Shown here: in pieces, positions 38,529 through 46,954 of the stretch
Layout of the letters: each line of letters opens with the position of its first letter
Numbering within the stretch: the stretch's first letter is position 1
Assembly (NCBI RefSeq): GCF_014297575.1
Contig: NZ_CP060412.1
Span: 3,782,001 to 3,846,000, forward strand
Length of the DNA stretch: 64,000 nucleotides
Reading direction: 5' to 3'
Source of the DNA: Dyella telluris
GTDB lineage: Bacteria > Pseudomonadota > Gammaproteobacteria > Xanthomonadales > Rhodanobacteraceae
Notes under the pieces: generated by a model
Database searches by the model: none
The model's input: only the letters and a program-made list of their open reading frames with translations
What the model was told of the DNA's origin: nothing
Translations under genes and position numbers: made by a program

Positions 38529-38792
38529 TTGAGAATCGCCGCCGCTCTCGTATCCGTATTCATCCTGGTGCTTGGCCAGATCGTGATTGCCCACGGCCCG
38601 CCGTTCATTCCTCGCCCGTACTTTTTCCTGTTCCGCGATGCCGTGCTGCTGCTGATTCCCAACGCCATGATCTGGTTGTCGCGTCGATCCGACTGGTCCA
38701 TGCAAACGCGCACCTCGCTGATGGTGTCCGGCTGGATATGGCTGGTCGTGCAGCTGGGCTGCGCGATCTACCTGGTGCACAGCGGGGTCTGA
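38529..38792 (+). CDS. Small membrane protein (TTG start)
   Basis: 87 residues. The start appears to be TTG, with a CATCCTC stretch rather than a clear ribosome site upstream. Three hydrophobic segments are visible: ALVSVFILVLGQIVIA, FRDAVLLLIPNAMIWLS and LMVSGWIWLVVQLGCAIYLV. Function unknown; composition supports a genuine membrane protein. Confidence 0.6.
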   Translation: MRIAAALVSVFILVLGQIVIAHGPPFIPRPYFFLFRDAVLLLIPNAMIWLSRRSDWSMQTRTSLMVSGWIWLVVQLGCAIYLVHSGV

Positions 38793-38868
38793 CCCTGCCC
38801 CCCCTGCGCACCCGTGCCGAACCTCGGCCGTCCCCGATAGACTGGACTGAACCCGGGGAAGGGTACCC

Positions 38869-38991
38869 ATGATCTCGAAGTGGGCAGCTTTGCTGTTCGT
38901 CGGCCTGCGCGCCGTAACGACGCAGGCCACCAGCCGCTTCGCATGGGTCCAGGCGCCTGATGCCGGGCAAGTGAACAGGCAAGTACTCTGA
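38869..38991 (+). CDS. Possible 40-residue peptide or gene remnant
   Basis: The ATG at 38869 has a GGGGAAGG ribosome-like site upstream, and the frame stops at 38991. The translation begins MISKWAALLFVGLRAVTTQA, like the start of a signal peptide, then becomes polar with no further features. It may be a truncated exported-protein gene. Confidence 0.3.
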   Translation: MISKWAALLFVGLRAVTTQATSRFAWVQAPDAGQVNRQVL

Positions 38992-39010
38992 AACTCGATG
39001 GGGAGGCGTT

Positions 39011-39802
39011 GTGCTGGGAGTTCTTGACTCAGGACTGGGCGGCTTGACCGTGCTGCAGCGCATTCGTGAGAACGCGCCGGGAGAGGATCTGATCTATTTT
39101 GCCGATTAGGCAAATTCGCCGCTGGGAGTCCGCGGGGCAGTGGAGCTCTCCCGTTACTTTCAGGCTTATGTCACGCGACTGCAGGCATTGCAGGTCGATG
39201 GCATAGCCATGGGAAGCAATACGCTTTGCGCGGTAGCGAGGGACCACGGATGGCCCGCCAGTGCGGTGCCGATAATCGACATGATCGCCCCGACGGCCAG
39301 GGCGGTGGCGGCGACGGGCAAGACGAATATCGGTGTGCTGGCTACATCGGCCACCGTGCGGTCTGGCGTGTACGGCGCGGCGGTGCGAAGGGCTGTGCCG
39401 GGCGCCCGTGTTCACGAGGTTGCCGCGTCAGAGCTCGTGGATTATGTGGAAAAAGGGATAGTCGACGGCGTAGCAATCACCGAGACGCTGCGGAAGGCTC
39501 GCTCGGGTTTTCCTGCTCCCATTGACCTGCTGGTACTTGGTTGCACTCACTTTCCGTGGCTGCAGCGTGCCATTGAAGATCAATTCGGGCCCGGCGTTGA
39601 GCTGTTGGACCCTGCGCATGCCGTTGCCCATGAGGTCGCGCTGCGCCGCAAGGTGCCGCATCGGGATGAGGCGAACGAAGCCGGCGTGACGCGATTCCTG
39701 ACCACAGGGGATGCCCGCGCGTTCGAGCAGAACCTCACCCTGCTCATGGGGCCGCTACGCGAGGGCGATGAAGTGGTTCAGGTGGCGCCGGTGAACCTTT
39801 GA
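39011..39802 (+). pseudogene. Aspartate/glutamate racemase-like gene with in-frame amber codon
   Basis: The GTG at 39011 has a GGGGAGG ribosome site. The frame reads LGVLDSGLGGLTVLQRIREN...DLIYFAD, then TAG at 39107-39109, then ANSPLGVRGAVELSR and on to a stop at 39800-39802. Family pattern is YFADSxxxPYG, so TAG replaces a residue usually encoded TCG: a single base change. Downstream, GSNTLCAVARD stands where the first catalytic Cys (CNT) usually is, so that Cys is Ser, while LGCTHFPWLQ keeps the second. The upstream half and the second half (from about 39140) are otherwise intact. It is most likely a recent pseudogene. Confidence 0.75.
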
Positions 39803-39972
39803 TCGCGCCTGGTGGTAGGGAGAACAGGCGAAGATTGGCCTGTTCACGACGGCCGCATGTCGATTCAAAGCGGACGGTTTCCCAGAATGACCCATGTCGA
39901 TTCCGCGGGCACCCGTTCGTCGCATAGATGAAGGTGGTCACGCCGGCCACCCCTTTCGCCGAGGAGACACCC

Positions 39973-40329
39973 ATGTCTTACATCGATGGTTTCGTGATCG
40001 CCGTACCCAACGCCAACCGCGAAAAGTTCATCGAGCACGCCCGTACCTTCGACGCCATTTTCGTGGAGTTCGGTGCCATCCGGGTGGTGGAGTGCTGGGG
40101 CGACGATGTGCCGGATGGCAAGGTCACAGATTTCCGCCGTGCCGTGCAGGCGACGCAGGACGAATCCGTGGTGTTCTCGTGGGTGGAATGGCCCGACAAG
40201 GCCACGCGCGATGCCGGCATGGCGAAATTCATGCAGGACCCGCGCATGGAGGCCGCTGCCGACTGTCCTTTCGATGGCAAGCGGATGATCTTTGGAGGCT
40301 TCCAGTCCGTGGTCAGCCTGCCCGGCTAG
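39973..40329 (+). CDS. DUF1428-family protein
   Basis: 118 residues. YIDGFVIAVPNANREKFIEHARTFDAIFVEFGAIRVVECWGDDVPDG followed by FSWVEWPDKATRDAGMAKFMQDPRM are hallmarks of DUF1428, a ferredoxin-like dimeric alpha/beta-barrel fold. A GAGGAGA ribosome site lies before the ATG. An earlier in-frame start exists but has no support. Function unknown; often stress- or antibiotic-neighbour genes. Confidence 0.88.
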   Translation: MSYIDGFVIAVPNANREKFIEHARTFDAIFVEFGAIRVVECWGDDVPDGKVTDFRRAVQATQDESVVFSWVEWPDKATRDAGMAKFMQDPRMEAAADCPFDGKRMIFGGFQSVVSLPG

Positions 40330-40471
40330 CGGTGCCTTGAGCCGCACACGCACAGACAACCCCACGCGGATCCGCGGCAGGCGTTCTTGATGACGCCGCC
40401 AGAGCGCGTGCCGGTGAGGGATCCAGCGGCGTCACGCGTGGACAGGGTCTTCTGGATCGCTGCGCCGGCGG

Positions 40472-40711
40472 TCAGTGCGTGTCGTTCGAGCTGCCGCTGC
40501 AGCTTGAATAACTGGTGTTCACCATGGACTGAACATAGGACCCAGGTACACCCACGGAGGGAACCGTGACGCAGTTGACGCGGCGTGTCTTGGCCGTATC
40601 CACTTTAGTCGTACTCGTCTTGGCGGGCGCGTCCGTTTGAAGTGGCTGCACCGCGCAAGCGACGATCAGGGGCAGGGACATGGCGAGTAATACAAACTTG
40701 CTCTGCGACAT
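40472..40711 (-). CDS. Small putative lipoprotein
   Basis: 79 residues. The N-terminus KFVLLAMSLPLIVACAVQPL has a lipobox ending at Cys, so it is probably acylated and membrane-anchored. The remainder is Ser/Thr-rich with several Cys (RRVNCVTVPSVGVPG). No homolog is recognised. The ATG at 40711 is preferred over the in-frame one at 40720. Confidence 0.6.
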   Translation of the reverse strand: MSQSKFVLLAMSLPLIVACAVQPLQTDAPAKTSTTKVDTAKTRRVNCVTVPSVGVPGSYVQSMVNTSYSSCSGSSNDTH

Positions 40712-41059
40712 AGGATGCACCCCAAGGTCCGTTAGGGATTACATGACTTCGCTGTTCGGGCAACTTGCGCGGCGATGATAGGCCGACTGCGGGGCGTCTG
40801 CCAGACACATGGCATGCCATGTGGAAGCCTGCGCGAATGGCCCTTGGGTATCGCGCTTCGACCCCTGAATAAGCTGCCAGGACAGCCAAATGTGTTTCCG
40901 GTACTGGCGAGCATTGAACAGGGCCACCTTGAAGGTGGCTCTGTTCTGGAAGGGCATGTCTTCCTTGAAGCGACCGTAGCGCGTGCCCATGGCACGGTGC
41001 GGGCATGACAGCGGTCAGGTCCACACTGCCAGCCGCCCGTGAGCACGCTGCCGGCAGAT
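40712..41059. other. Intergenic region containing a long palindrome
   Basis: About 350 bp. A minus-strand frame (40739-40990) has an odd but not obviously conserved translation and is not called. The main feature is the palindrome at 40916-40946. Confidence 0.4.
40916..40946. repeat. 31-bp near-perfect palindrome
   Basis: GAACAGGGCCACCTT and AAGGTGGCTCTGTTC are reverse complements with one mismatch around a single central G. It has no T-run, so it is more like an operator or recombination site than a terminator. It lies between two minus-strand small exported-protein genes. Confidence 0.5.
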
Positions 41060-41341
41060 TTACTTCTGCAGGATGATGATCAGGTCTTCCGATGAGGTGC
41101 GCCCGACGGCAAACGGCACCGCGGACACGATGCGCCACTTGCCAGCCACCAGGGTCTTCAGGTCGGTCTTGCCTGATTCGCAGTCGAGCAGGGTGGTGCT
41201 CTTGAGCTTGTAGATGTCTTCGGCGCCGGTGAGGCGCGCCGCATAACACACCTGCACGTTCGACTCGGCGTCGGCAGCAGTTGCTGCCAGCGGCGCGGCA
41301 ACGATGACTGCAAGCATGGACATGAATACCAACTTCCGCAT
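41060..41341 (-). CDS. Small exported protein
   Basis: 93 residues. Signal peptide MLAVIVAAPLAATA with cleavage near residue 23. The mature part has two Cys (VQVCYAARLTGAEDIYKL, TTLLDCESGKTDLKTL) that could form a disulfide. An AGAAAGGAA ribosome site precedes the ATG by 7 bp. Family not recognised. Confidence 0.65.
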   Translation of the reverse strand: MRKLVFMSMLAVIVAAPLAATAADAESNVQVCYAARLTGAEDIYKLKSTTLLDCESGKTDLKTLVAGKWRIVSAVPFAVGRTSSEDLIIILQK

Positions 41342-41704
41342 TGCTGGGTTCCTTTCTGGACGGGTTTTCCGGCAGCCCCGGGGAGGGGGCGCGACGAGGG
41401 GACTCCCTCATCCCGGAAGTTGTCGGCCCGAATCCACGGATCATTAGCTGGAGGTCGCAGTGACCTTTCACCCAGCACGGCGCATCGGTTCAGGAGAGCG
41501 TGGCGATATGCCTGCCCTCGCGTGTCGCTGCAGGTATATTGGTCGGGCCATGAAGAGCGCGGCGCGTTGTTTCCGTGTGTTCGCATGCGGATTCACGCAT
41601 TGCCTTCAAGCCATGGCCGGCATCATCGGGATGGCGCGCGCACGGTGCTCGCCGGCCCTGGTGAATCACGGAAGACGGTTTGTCCCGCATAGGTGGCCCG
41701 GACC
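41342..41704. other. Intergenic region, no gene seen
   Basis: 363 bp between divergent genes. Short frames are present but without conserved features. No clear hairpin or repeat. Confidence 0.4.
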
Positions 41705-42724
41705 ATGGCGCGAATCCTCCCGCTTCTGATCACGGCGACGCTGACGTGCTGCTGTGTTGGCGCCGTGTGTGCGCAGTCTTCATCCACGCCTCCGCCGACT
41801 CAGGTCACGGTGCCAACGCTTGCGCCGGTGGTGGTGACCGGCGTCCTGCCGGGCCCCGCGTTGTGGAAGGTGAGCAAGGGAAGCCACGTGATGTGGGTGC
41901 TTGGCCTTACCTCGCCGGTGCCGAAGGACATGCAGTGGAAGTCGGTGGATGTGGAGCGACGGATAGCGGCGTCACAGGCCTTGCTGAAATTGCCAAGCCT
42001 GGAGGTCGGTGTGCGTACGAGTTTCTATCGAAGCTCGATGATGCCGTCGGCCTGGGCGCTTGGCGCCAATCCCGGTGGGCAGTCGCTGCGGAACGTGCTG
42101 GCACCCGATGTCTACCAGCACTGGCTTCGACTGAAAGCCGTGTATCTGGGTGATCACCCTGGAGTGGAACGCAAGCGACCCATTCTGGCCGGGCGCGAAC
42201 TCTACGAGGCCGCCCTGCGGCAGCACGGGCTGGTCGATGAAACGGGCCTGGAAGACGTGGTCTACAAGTCCGCGGCCCATGACGGCGTCGCGACCATCGA
42301 TACCTCGTATCAACTACTGCTGAAAGACCCGGGCAACGCGCTGCACGCGTTGAGCGGCAAGTCGATGAACGATCAGCGTTGCCTGAGCCAGGTGCTGGAT
42401 GCACTTGATGGCGGGCTGGCCCAGGCGACGTTGCGTGCGAATGCGTGGGCAACCGGAGATATCGACGCGCTGCGCGGCATCCTCTCGCAGGTGCAGGAGG
42501 ATGCATGTCTCTCCACGCTGGACAACTCGCCGTTTGCCGAAGCACTCGGCATCAACGACATCGAAAACCGCGTCAGGAGCAGCTGGGTTGGCCATGCCGA
42601 ACAGGCGCTGACCAGGAACCAGCAGACCTTTGCGGTGCTGCCAATGCATGAGCTGCTGGCGCAGGATGGCTATCTGAGCGCGCTGAAGGCCGATGGCTAT
42701 GCCGTGCAGGCGCCGGACCTGTAA
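41705..42724 (+). CDS. TraB/GumN-family exported protein
   Basis: 339 residues. The signal peptide ILPLLITATLTCCCVGAVCA is followed by PALWKVSKGSHVMWVLGLTSPVP, the GumN/TraB N-terminal motif, and a C-terminal TFAVLPMHELLAQDGYLSALKADGY with the conserved L(A/L)xxxGYxV end. In family relatives this region has a GxxH/ExxE layout proposed to act like a metallo-protease, though activity is not settled. The in-frame GTG at 41693 is an alternative start. No xanthan genes are nearby. Confidence 0.82.
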   Translation: MARILPLLITATLTCCCVGAVCAQSSSTPPPTQVTVPTLAPVVVTGVLPGPALWKVSKGSHVMWVLGLTSPVPKDMQWKSVDVERRIAASQALLKLPSLEVGVRTSFYRSSMMPSAWALGANPGGQSLRNVLAPDVYQHWLRLKAVYLGDHPGVERKRPILAGRELYEAALRQHGLVDETGLEDVVYKSAAHDGVATIDTSYQLLLKDPGNALHALSGKSMNDQRCLSQVLDALDGGLAQATLRANAWATGDIDALRGILSQVQEDACLSTLDNSPFAEALGINDIENRVRSSWVGHAEQALTRNQQTFAVLPMHELLAQDGYLSALKADGYAVQAPDL

Positions 42725-42765
42725 CTCCCTGGCTGGGGGCGGGGCCGCGCCTGTGTGTCAGGCCA

Positions 42766-44796
42766 TCACGTCAGCGAAGGAAATGCCGTGATGCGCAGTT
42801 TGGCCCCCGCATAAGGCACCAGCGTCATCGTCTGGGCGGCTTCGTCGGTGGCCGCCTCGGCATGGGCGGGCACGGGCTCGGCACTGCCTTCCGATGCTTT
42901 CCATGCGGGTACGTAACGGCCTTGCATGGCCAGCTTCACCGCCGCCGAGGTTCCCGCAAAGGGCCGCGCGCCGACGGGCTGCTCGCTCACCGAGACCGGC
43001 GTATCGTGCCGGAAGCCGATATTCCAGCGTGAACCCGGATACACCTGCCAGTCGTTGGTGGGACCACGCTTGCGCCAGACGACCCAGTTTTCCTCGATAG
43101 GCAACGCAAAGACCAACGCGCCGCGGGTAAAGCTGAGCGCACCGTTGTAGCCACGCTCGGTGGTCACCTCGGCATGGAAGCTCAGCTCGATCGTGTCGCC
43201 CGGCGCCCACAGGCGTTCTATCGTCGTGAAGCCGTCCGCAACATCCACGGGCTTGCCATTCACGGCTATGCGCGTGCCCTGCGACCACGCGGGAATGCGC
43301 AGGCGAATCGGGAATGCCACGGCCTGTTGCGGATGCACCGTGATGCTCACGGTTTGGCGGAACGGGTAGTCGCTGACCTGCTCGAGCCGCACCGGCACGT
43401 CGCGCACCACCGTGGTCACGGCACACGGTGCGTAGCTCATGGCCGCCAGGCCGTGGTCGGTCGTTGCCATCCACAGGCTATTGGCGAATTTGGGCCAGCC
43501 TTGATGGAAATTGGCGGTGCAGCAGCGGAAGTTGGGTTCGAGCCCGAACAGATTCGACTCTGGCCCGTCGGTGGTCCACGGTTCGCGGTGCAGGCTGCAT
43601 TCCACCTGGTTGGCCTGCTGGTTGTACTGATGCGCCCACATGTCGTCGGTGAGCGCGGCGGGCAGCGCGTTGAACGCAATGCGCTCCAGCCGGTCGCCCA
43701 ATGCCGGGGCGCCGGTGATGGCCAACGCCACTTGCAGCGAGAACATGGTCTCCACGACGGTGCACAATTCGGTGCCTTGCGACGGACTGCGCCCCGCGAG
43801 GTGTTCGTCGGCTGAGAACATGCCGTTGGGCAGGCCGTGATACGTATCCAGCATTTGCAGCTGATGATGCACGCTGTCGCGGTCGGCCACGTTGCCGGAT
43901 GACACCGACCACACCGGCGACGCCTTCAGCGCCTGCGCGACATTCACGCCATGCACCTGCAGGCCGAGATCCTGCATGAACGCATCGGAGCCGCCGGCCT
44001 GCTTGCGCAGCGCGTCGGCATCGGTCTTCTGCGTGAACGGGAAATGCGCATACATGCTTTGCCAGTCATAGCCCTGCTGCTTGAGCAGTTGCGCAAGCTC
44101 GAGCAGGCGCGCATCACCGGTGCGCTGATACAGCCACAGCACGGAGAGCAGCTCGTCCTGCCAGCGCATGCGACCCCAGTCGCGTAGCGGCCGGGCAGGC
44201 AGCGCCTGCAGCTGATAGTGGAAGTAGCGCGTCATCAACGGGATGACGCGGGCATCACCGGTAAGCTCGTGATACTGCGTGAGTACCTTGAGCATGACCA
44301 TGCGGGGCCACCAGTCATCATTGCTCCGGGGGCCGAACATGCCGTTCTCCCAGGGATGATCCAGCGTCCAGTCGATGAAACGCATCGCCTTCGCCTTCAG
44401 CTCTGGCGAATCGAGCTGCCATGCCAGTGGAACCAGGCCGTCGAGAAAATACGGGCCGTCTTCCCACGATTCGCCCTTGCCGCCCGACCACCCACTGTCC
44501 GGCCCTACGATGGGCCAGAACTCATCCAGATGCCCGCCCAGCCCGTCAGCCTGGATATGCAGTTGCCGCAGCAGCCAGCCACTGGCCTTGATGGAGCCGG
44601 TCGGGAGAAACGCGAACGGCTGCGGCATCAATGGCGCCTGCGGAAACAGCGGTGCCTGCTGCGCGCGGCCAGCGGTCGTATCGGTTGCCGATGCAGGCCT
44701 CGCGCGAAGCGGGCGGTACGTCATCGCACTCATCACCCCAGCCAACGCCAGACCCTTCAGGAAAGATCGGCGACTCAACGGAGACAGCTGCGGCAT
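42766..44796 (-). CDS. Tat-exported GH127-type (beta-L-arabinofuranosidase-like) glycoside hydrolase
   Basis: 676 residues. The N-terminus SRRSFLKGLALAGVMSAM is a Tat signal. The (alpha/alpha)6-barrel part contains ENGMFGPRSNDDWWPRMVMLK. The zinc/catalytic site is Glu in TELCTVVETMFSLQ and the double Cys in NFRCCTANFHQGWPKF, as in GH127 (DUF1680) where a Cys is the nucleophile. The C-terminus is beta-rich (AFPIRLRIPAWSQGTRIAVNG). The likely substrate is plant or cell-wall arabinose-containing glycans; GH146 or relatives are possible. Confidence 0.85.
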   Translation of the reverse strand: MPQLSPLSRRSFLKGLALAGVMSAMTYRPLRARPASATDTTAGRAQQAPLFPQAPLMPQPFAFLPTGSIKASGWLLRQLHIQADGLGGHLDEFWPIVGPDSGWSGGKGESWEDGPYFLDGLVPLAWQLDSPELKAKAMRFIDWTLDHPWENGMFGPRSNDDWWPRMVMLKVLTQYHELTGDARVIPLMTRYFHYQLQALPARPLRDWGRMRWQDELLSVLWLYQRTGDARLLELAQLLKQQGYDWQSMYAHFPFTQKTDADALRKQAGGSDAFMQDLGLQVHGVNVAQALKASPVWSVSSGNVADRDSVHHQLQMLDTYHGLPNGMFSADEHLAGRSPSQGTELCTVVETMFSLQVALAITGAPALGDRLERIAFNALPAALTDDMWAHQYNQQANQVECSLHREPWTTDGPESNLFGLEPNFRCCTANFHQGWPKFANSLWMATTDHGLAAMSYAPCAVTTVVRDVPVRLEQVSDYPFRQTVSITVHPQQAVAFPIRLRIPAWSQGTRIAVNGKPVDVADGFTTIERLWAPGDTIELSFHAEVTTERGYNGALSFTRGALVFALPIEENWVVWRKRGPTNDWQVYPGSRWNIGFRHDTPVSVSEQPVGARPFAGTSAAVKLAMQGRYVPAWKASEGSAEPVPAHAEAATDEAAQTMTLVPYAGAKLRITAFPSLT

Positions 44797-44874
44797 GCGG
44801 TGACTCTCGGCCAGTGGTGGTCCTGCGAGTGTCAGTCAATTGTCCAACAAATACAAACCGAGGCCTTCGCGCCA

Positions 44875-44908
44875 CGTAGCCCGGATGAAGCGCAGCGAGA
44901 ATCCGGGG
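44875..44908 (+). repeat. REP-like palindromic element, GTAG type (copy 2)
   Basis: CGTAGCCCGGATGAAGCGCA continues to GCGAGAATCCGGGG. It is a 34/34 match, in inverse orientation, to 9183-9216. Confidence 0.75.
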
Positions 44909-44967
44909 CGGCCTTGCCACCACGCGACATCGGGCAGGACGTCGTTGCGCCAAAACAGTCAGGCAAC

Positions 44968-44992
44968 AAAAAAGGCCCCATCTCTGGAGCCT
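44968..44992 (-). terminator. Terminator, probably the original one behind tRNA-Val
   Basis: On the minus strand GGCTCC-AGAGAT-GGGGCC is followed by six T. It sits just beyond the displaced tRNA 3' fragment (45023-45074), as expected if the tRNA-Val transcript ended here before the element inserted. Confidence 0.65.
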
Positions 44993-45022
44993 CTCAAGTC
45001 CCTTGGAACAAGGGTTTATTCG

Positions 45023-45074
45023 GTGGTGGGCGATGCAAGGATCGAACTTGCTACACCTGCCGTGTGAAGGCAGT
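45023..45074 (+). repeat. Left attachment-site repeat (tRNA-Val 3' fragment)
   Basis: 52 bp identical to 54608-54659 except T at 45052 in place of G. It covers CCA through the T arm, variable loop and part of the anticodon arm of tRNA-Val on the minus strand. The change falls in this non-functional copy, consistent with lost selection. Confidence 0.92.
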
Positions 45075-45080
45075 TTTTAA

Positions 45081-45188
45081 CGTCCATAGCCGTTTGCTGT
45101 TGTCCATAACATGCTGAAAATACGACATATATTGTCCATTATTGTCCATGCAAATGTGATATAGTTTTTGAGCATGGTTTGAGCATGG
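45081..45188 (+). repeat. Short direct repeats between att and integrase (possible arm-type sites)
   Basis: CGTCCAT (45081) and TTGTCCAT (45100, 45132, 45142) repeat with irregular spacing, followed by TTTTTGAGCATGG (45165) and TTTGAGCATGG (45178). The last motif recurs at the far right end as TTTGAGC (54541) and TTTTTGAGCA (54551). Such arrays next to int resemble arm-binding sites for integrase or excisionase. Confidence 0.5.
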
Positions 45189-45195
45189 AGGATTT

Positions 45196-46392
45196 ATGGC
45201 CAGCAAGCGGTCAACAACGGATGCACCGGCAGGCAAACCAGATCTGGCGGATTACCGGCAGTGGATTCAATCAAAGACGGGGCGCGCCAAGCTCCCCCCG
45301 CGTAACAATCCCTATTGGGGGCCGCCCGTTGATCGCGGACTGTTCGTCGGCTATCGCAGCCTGACGCACGGCGGTAACTGGATTGCACGCTGGCGGAACG
45401 ACCAGGGCGAGCAATGCTTCCACGCCCTGGGTCGCGTTGACGATGACGACAAGGACGCTTATGCGAACGCGCAGAAGGCTGCGCGCGAGTGGCTGAAGCG
45501 CATGCGCGCCGGCATCAAGTCGAGTGAGGTGGCCACGGTTGCCGATGCGTGCCGCGAATATGTCTCGCACATCCGCAAGGAAAAGGGCGACGCGACCGCG
45601 ACTGATGCCGAGCAGCGATACAACCGCACTGTGTACGAGCACGAGATAGGCAAGGTTGCGCTCACCAAGCTGACCACCAAGCGCATCCAAGCATGGCGCG
45701 ATGAGCTGGGCGAGCCGAACGAGCGGGGTAAGACGTTGGGCCGTGCCAGCATCAACCGCACGCTGACCGCGCTGAAAGCAGCATTGAACCTGGCCGTTCG
45801 CGACCGGCACGTAAGCACGGAGCACGAGATTGAATGGCGCAACGTAAAGCCGCTGGACAAGGCCGACAATCGGCGCGAGCTGTTTCTCGACCTTACCCAG
45901 CGCCGTGCTTTGCTGGCCTCGGCAGAGGGGCCGGTGCGTGCGCTCATGGAGACTGCCATGCTGACGGGCGCACGCCCTGGCGAAATCGCACGAGCCCGAT
46001 GCAAGCAGTTTGATCCGCGCACCGGGACAATGGAATTTGACGGCAAGACCGGAAAGCGCAAAGTGTTCCTAACACCGGCGGCCGTTGCGCTGTTCAAGTC
46101 AGCGGCAAAGCACAAGCATCCTGAAGCCTGGCTATTCGACAACTATGGAACCGCGTGGAACAAGCACGTGTGGAACGAGCAGGTGCAGAAAGCCGCCGAG
46201 CGCGCCGCGTTGCCGCCCGGCGTGTGCATGTACGTGCTGCGCCACTCTTTCATCACTGAGGCCGTGATGGGAGGCCTGTCAACGAGCGAGGTTGCCAAGA
46301 TGACCGGCACGTCGCTGGCGATGATTGACGCGCATTACGCGCACCTTGTCCAAGCCAGCGCCGAGCGCTTGGCTCGCATCGCGTTGATCTGA
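45196..46392 (+). CDS. Tyrosine recombinase (phage-type integrase)
   Basis: 398 residues. An N-terminal arm-binding region is followed by a SAM-like core-binding domain (VADACREYVSHIRKEKGDA) and the catalytic domain: Arg260 (MLTGARPGEIARAR), Lys near 284, the YVLRHSF box (Arg349, His350) and nucleophile Tyr381 in IDAHYAHL. A GGAGG ribosome site lies before the ATG. It is oriented into the element and adjacent to the degenerate att copy. It should excise and integrate at tRNA-Val. Confidence 0.95.
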   Translation: MASKRSTTDAPAGKPDLADYRQWIQSKTGRAKLPPRNNPYWGPPVDRGLFVGYRSLTHGGNWIARWRNDQGEQCFHALGRVDDDDKDAYANAQKAAREWLKRMRAGIKSSEVATVADACREYVSHIRKEKGDATATDAEQRYNRTVYEHEIGKVALTKLTTKRIQAWRDELGEPNERGKTLGRASINRTLTALKAALNLAVRDRHVSTEHEIEWRNVKPLDKADNRRELFLDLTQRRALLASAEGPVRALMETAMLTGARPGEIARARCKQFDPRTGTMEFDGKTGKRKVFLTPAAVALFKSAAKHKHPEAWLFDNYGTAWNKHVWNEQVQKAAERAALPPGVCMYVLRHSFITEAVMGGLSTSEVAKMTGTSLAMIDAHYAHLVQASAERLARIALI

Positions 46393-46486
46393 GCACTTGA
46401 CGCCGGCGTAAGGCCGGCGCATCCTCCATTCGTCGCCGCAAAATCGGCGACCAGGTTTGGCGACCTGATTAGACCGAAGGCGCGTA

Positions 46487-46507
46487 GCGCCTAGATGGCG
46501 CTTTTTT
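46487..46507 (+). terminator. Rho-independent terminator
   Basis: GCGCC-TAGAT-GGCGC is followed by six T, 95 bp after the integrase stop. A second, T-less GC hairpin lies just upstream at about 46402-46417. Confidence 0.8.
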
Positions 46508-46666
46508 GTTGCGCGCATTCCTACCAGTTCTATGGTGGGCGTGTCGGGCAGGCTTCGGCCTGGCCGGGTCTCCTTTGGTCCCCGGTTCGCCAACCCGACA
46601 CGTCCGCCACCCTCCATCGTTTGGCGACGACAGGTGGCGGCTCTCAGACTTGAAGGAGCCAATATC

Positions 46667-46954
46667 ATGACCGCATTCAACGAACACGACGTGACCCTGC
46701 ACACCCCCACTCCGGCGGGCTTTGCCTTTATCCCGCGAGAGGGGAAGCATCTCTTTCGGATAGCCGATGACGTAAATCTGAGCGACCTCCACTCGCACCT
46801 GTCCTGCATGCTGCGCGGAATGCAGGAGATTGCCGAAGACGGCGTAGCCGATGGCATCAGTTCCGATGTGGCATGGCTGATGTCCGGGCTCCTGGAGCAA
46901 GCCAGAGCCATTGCTGAAGAGCTTGAGGTTCCGCTGCGGAGGGCCACGCCATGA
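46667..46954 (+). CDS. Element-encoded protein of unknown function
   Basis: 95 residues with a good AAGGAG ribosome site. FNEHDVTLHTPTPAGFAFIPREGKHLFRIADDV is followed by helical segments (DLHSHLSCMLRGMQEIAEDGV, LLEQARAIAEEL). The second half resembles small phage-encoded regulatory or anti-host proteins only in size and charge. No family recognised. The stop overlaps the next start by 4 nt. Confidence 0.65.
   Translation: MTAFNEHDVTLHTPTPAGFAFIPREGKHLFRIADDVNLSDLHSHLSCMLRGMQEIAEDGVADGISSDVAWLMSGLLEQARAIAEELEVPLRRATP

Larger units (their letters stand above)
44797..45195. other. Intergenic region at the left end of the tRNA-Val element
   Basis: About 400 bp that hold a REP-like element (44875-44908), a minus-strand terminator (44968-44992), the 52-bp att-like repeat (45023-45074) and a cluster of short direct repeats before the integrase. 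No gene. Confidence 0.6.

Noticed and set aside
38869..39802. A single gene formed by joining the 40-residue frame and the racemase-like gene
   Set aside because: They are in different contexts: each has its own ribosome site, and their translations share no family.
40739..40990. Possible minus-strand 83-residue protein
   Set aside because: No ribosome site at its first ATG, no family features, and it is interrupted by a strong palindrome; left uncalled.
45051..45236. Small minus-strand frame near the att site
   Set aside because: Overlaps the tRNA fragment, repeat array and integrase start; no protein-like features.
46532..46666. N-terminal extension of the 95-residue element protein
   Set aside because: The in-frame start at 46532 lacks a ribosome site, while 46667 has AAGGAG at proper spacing.
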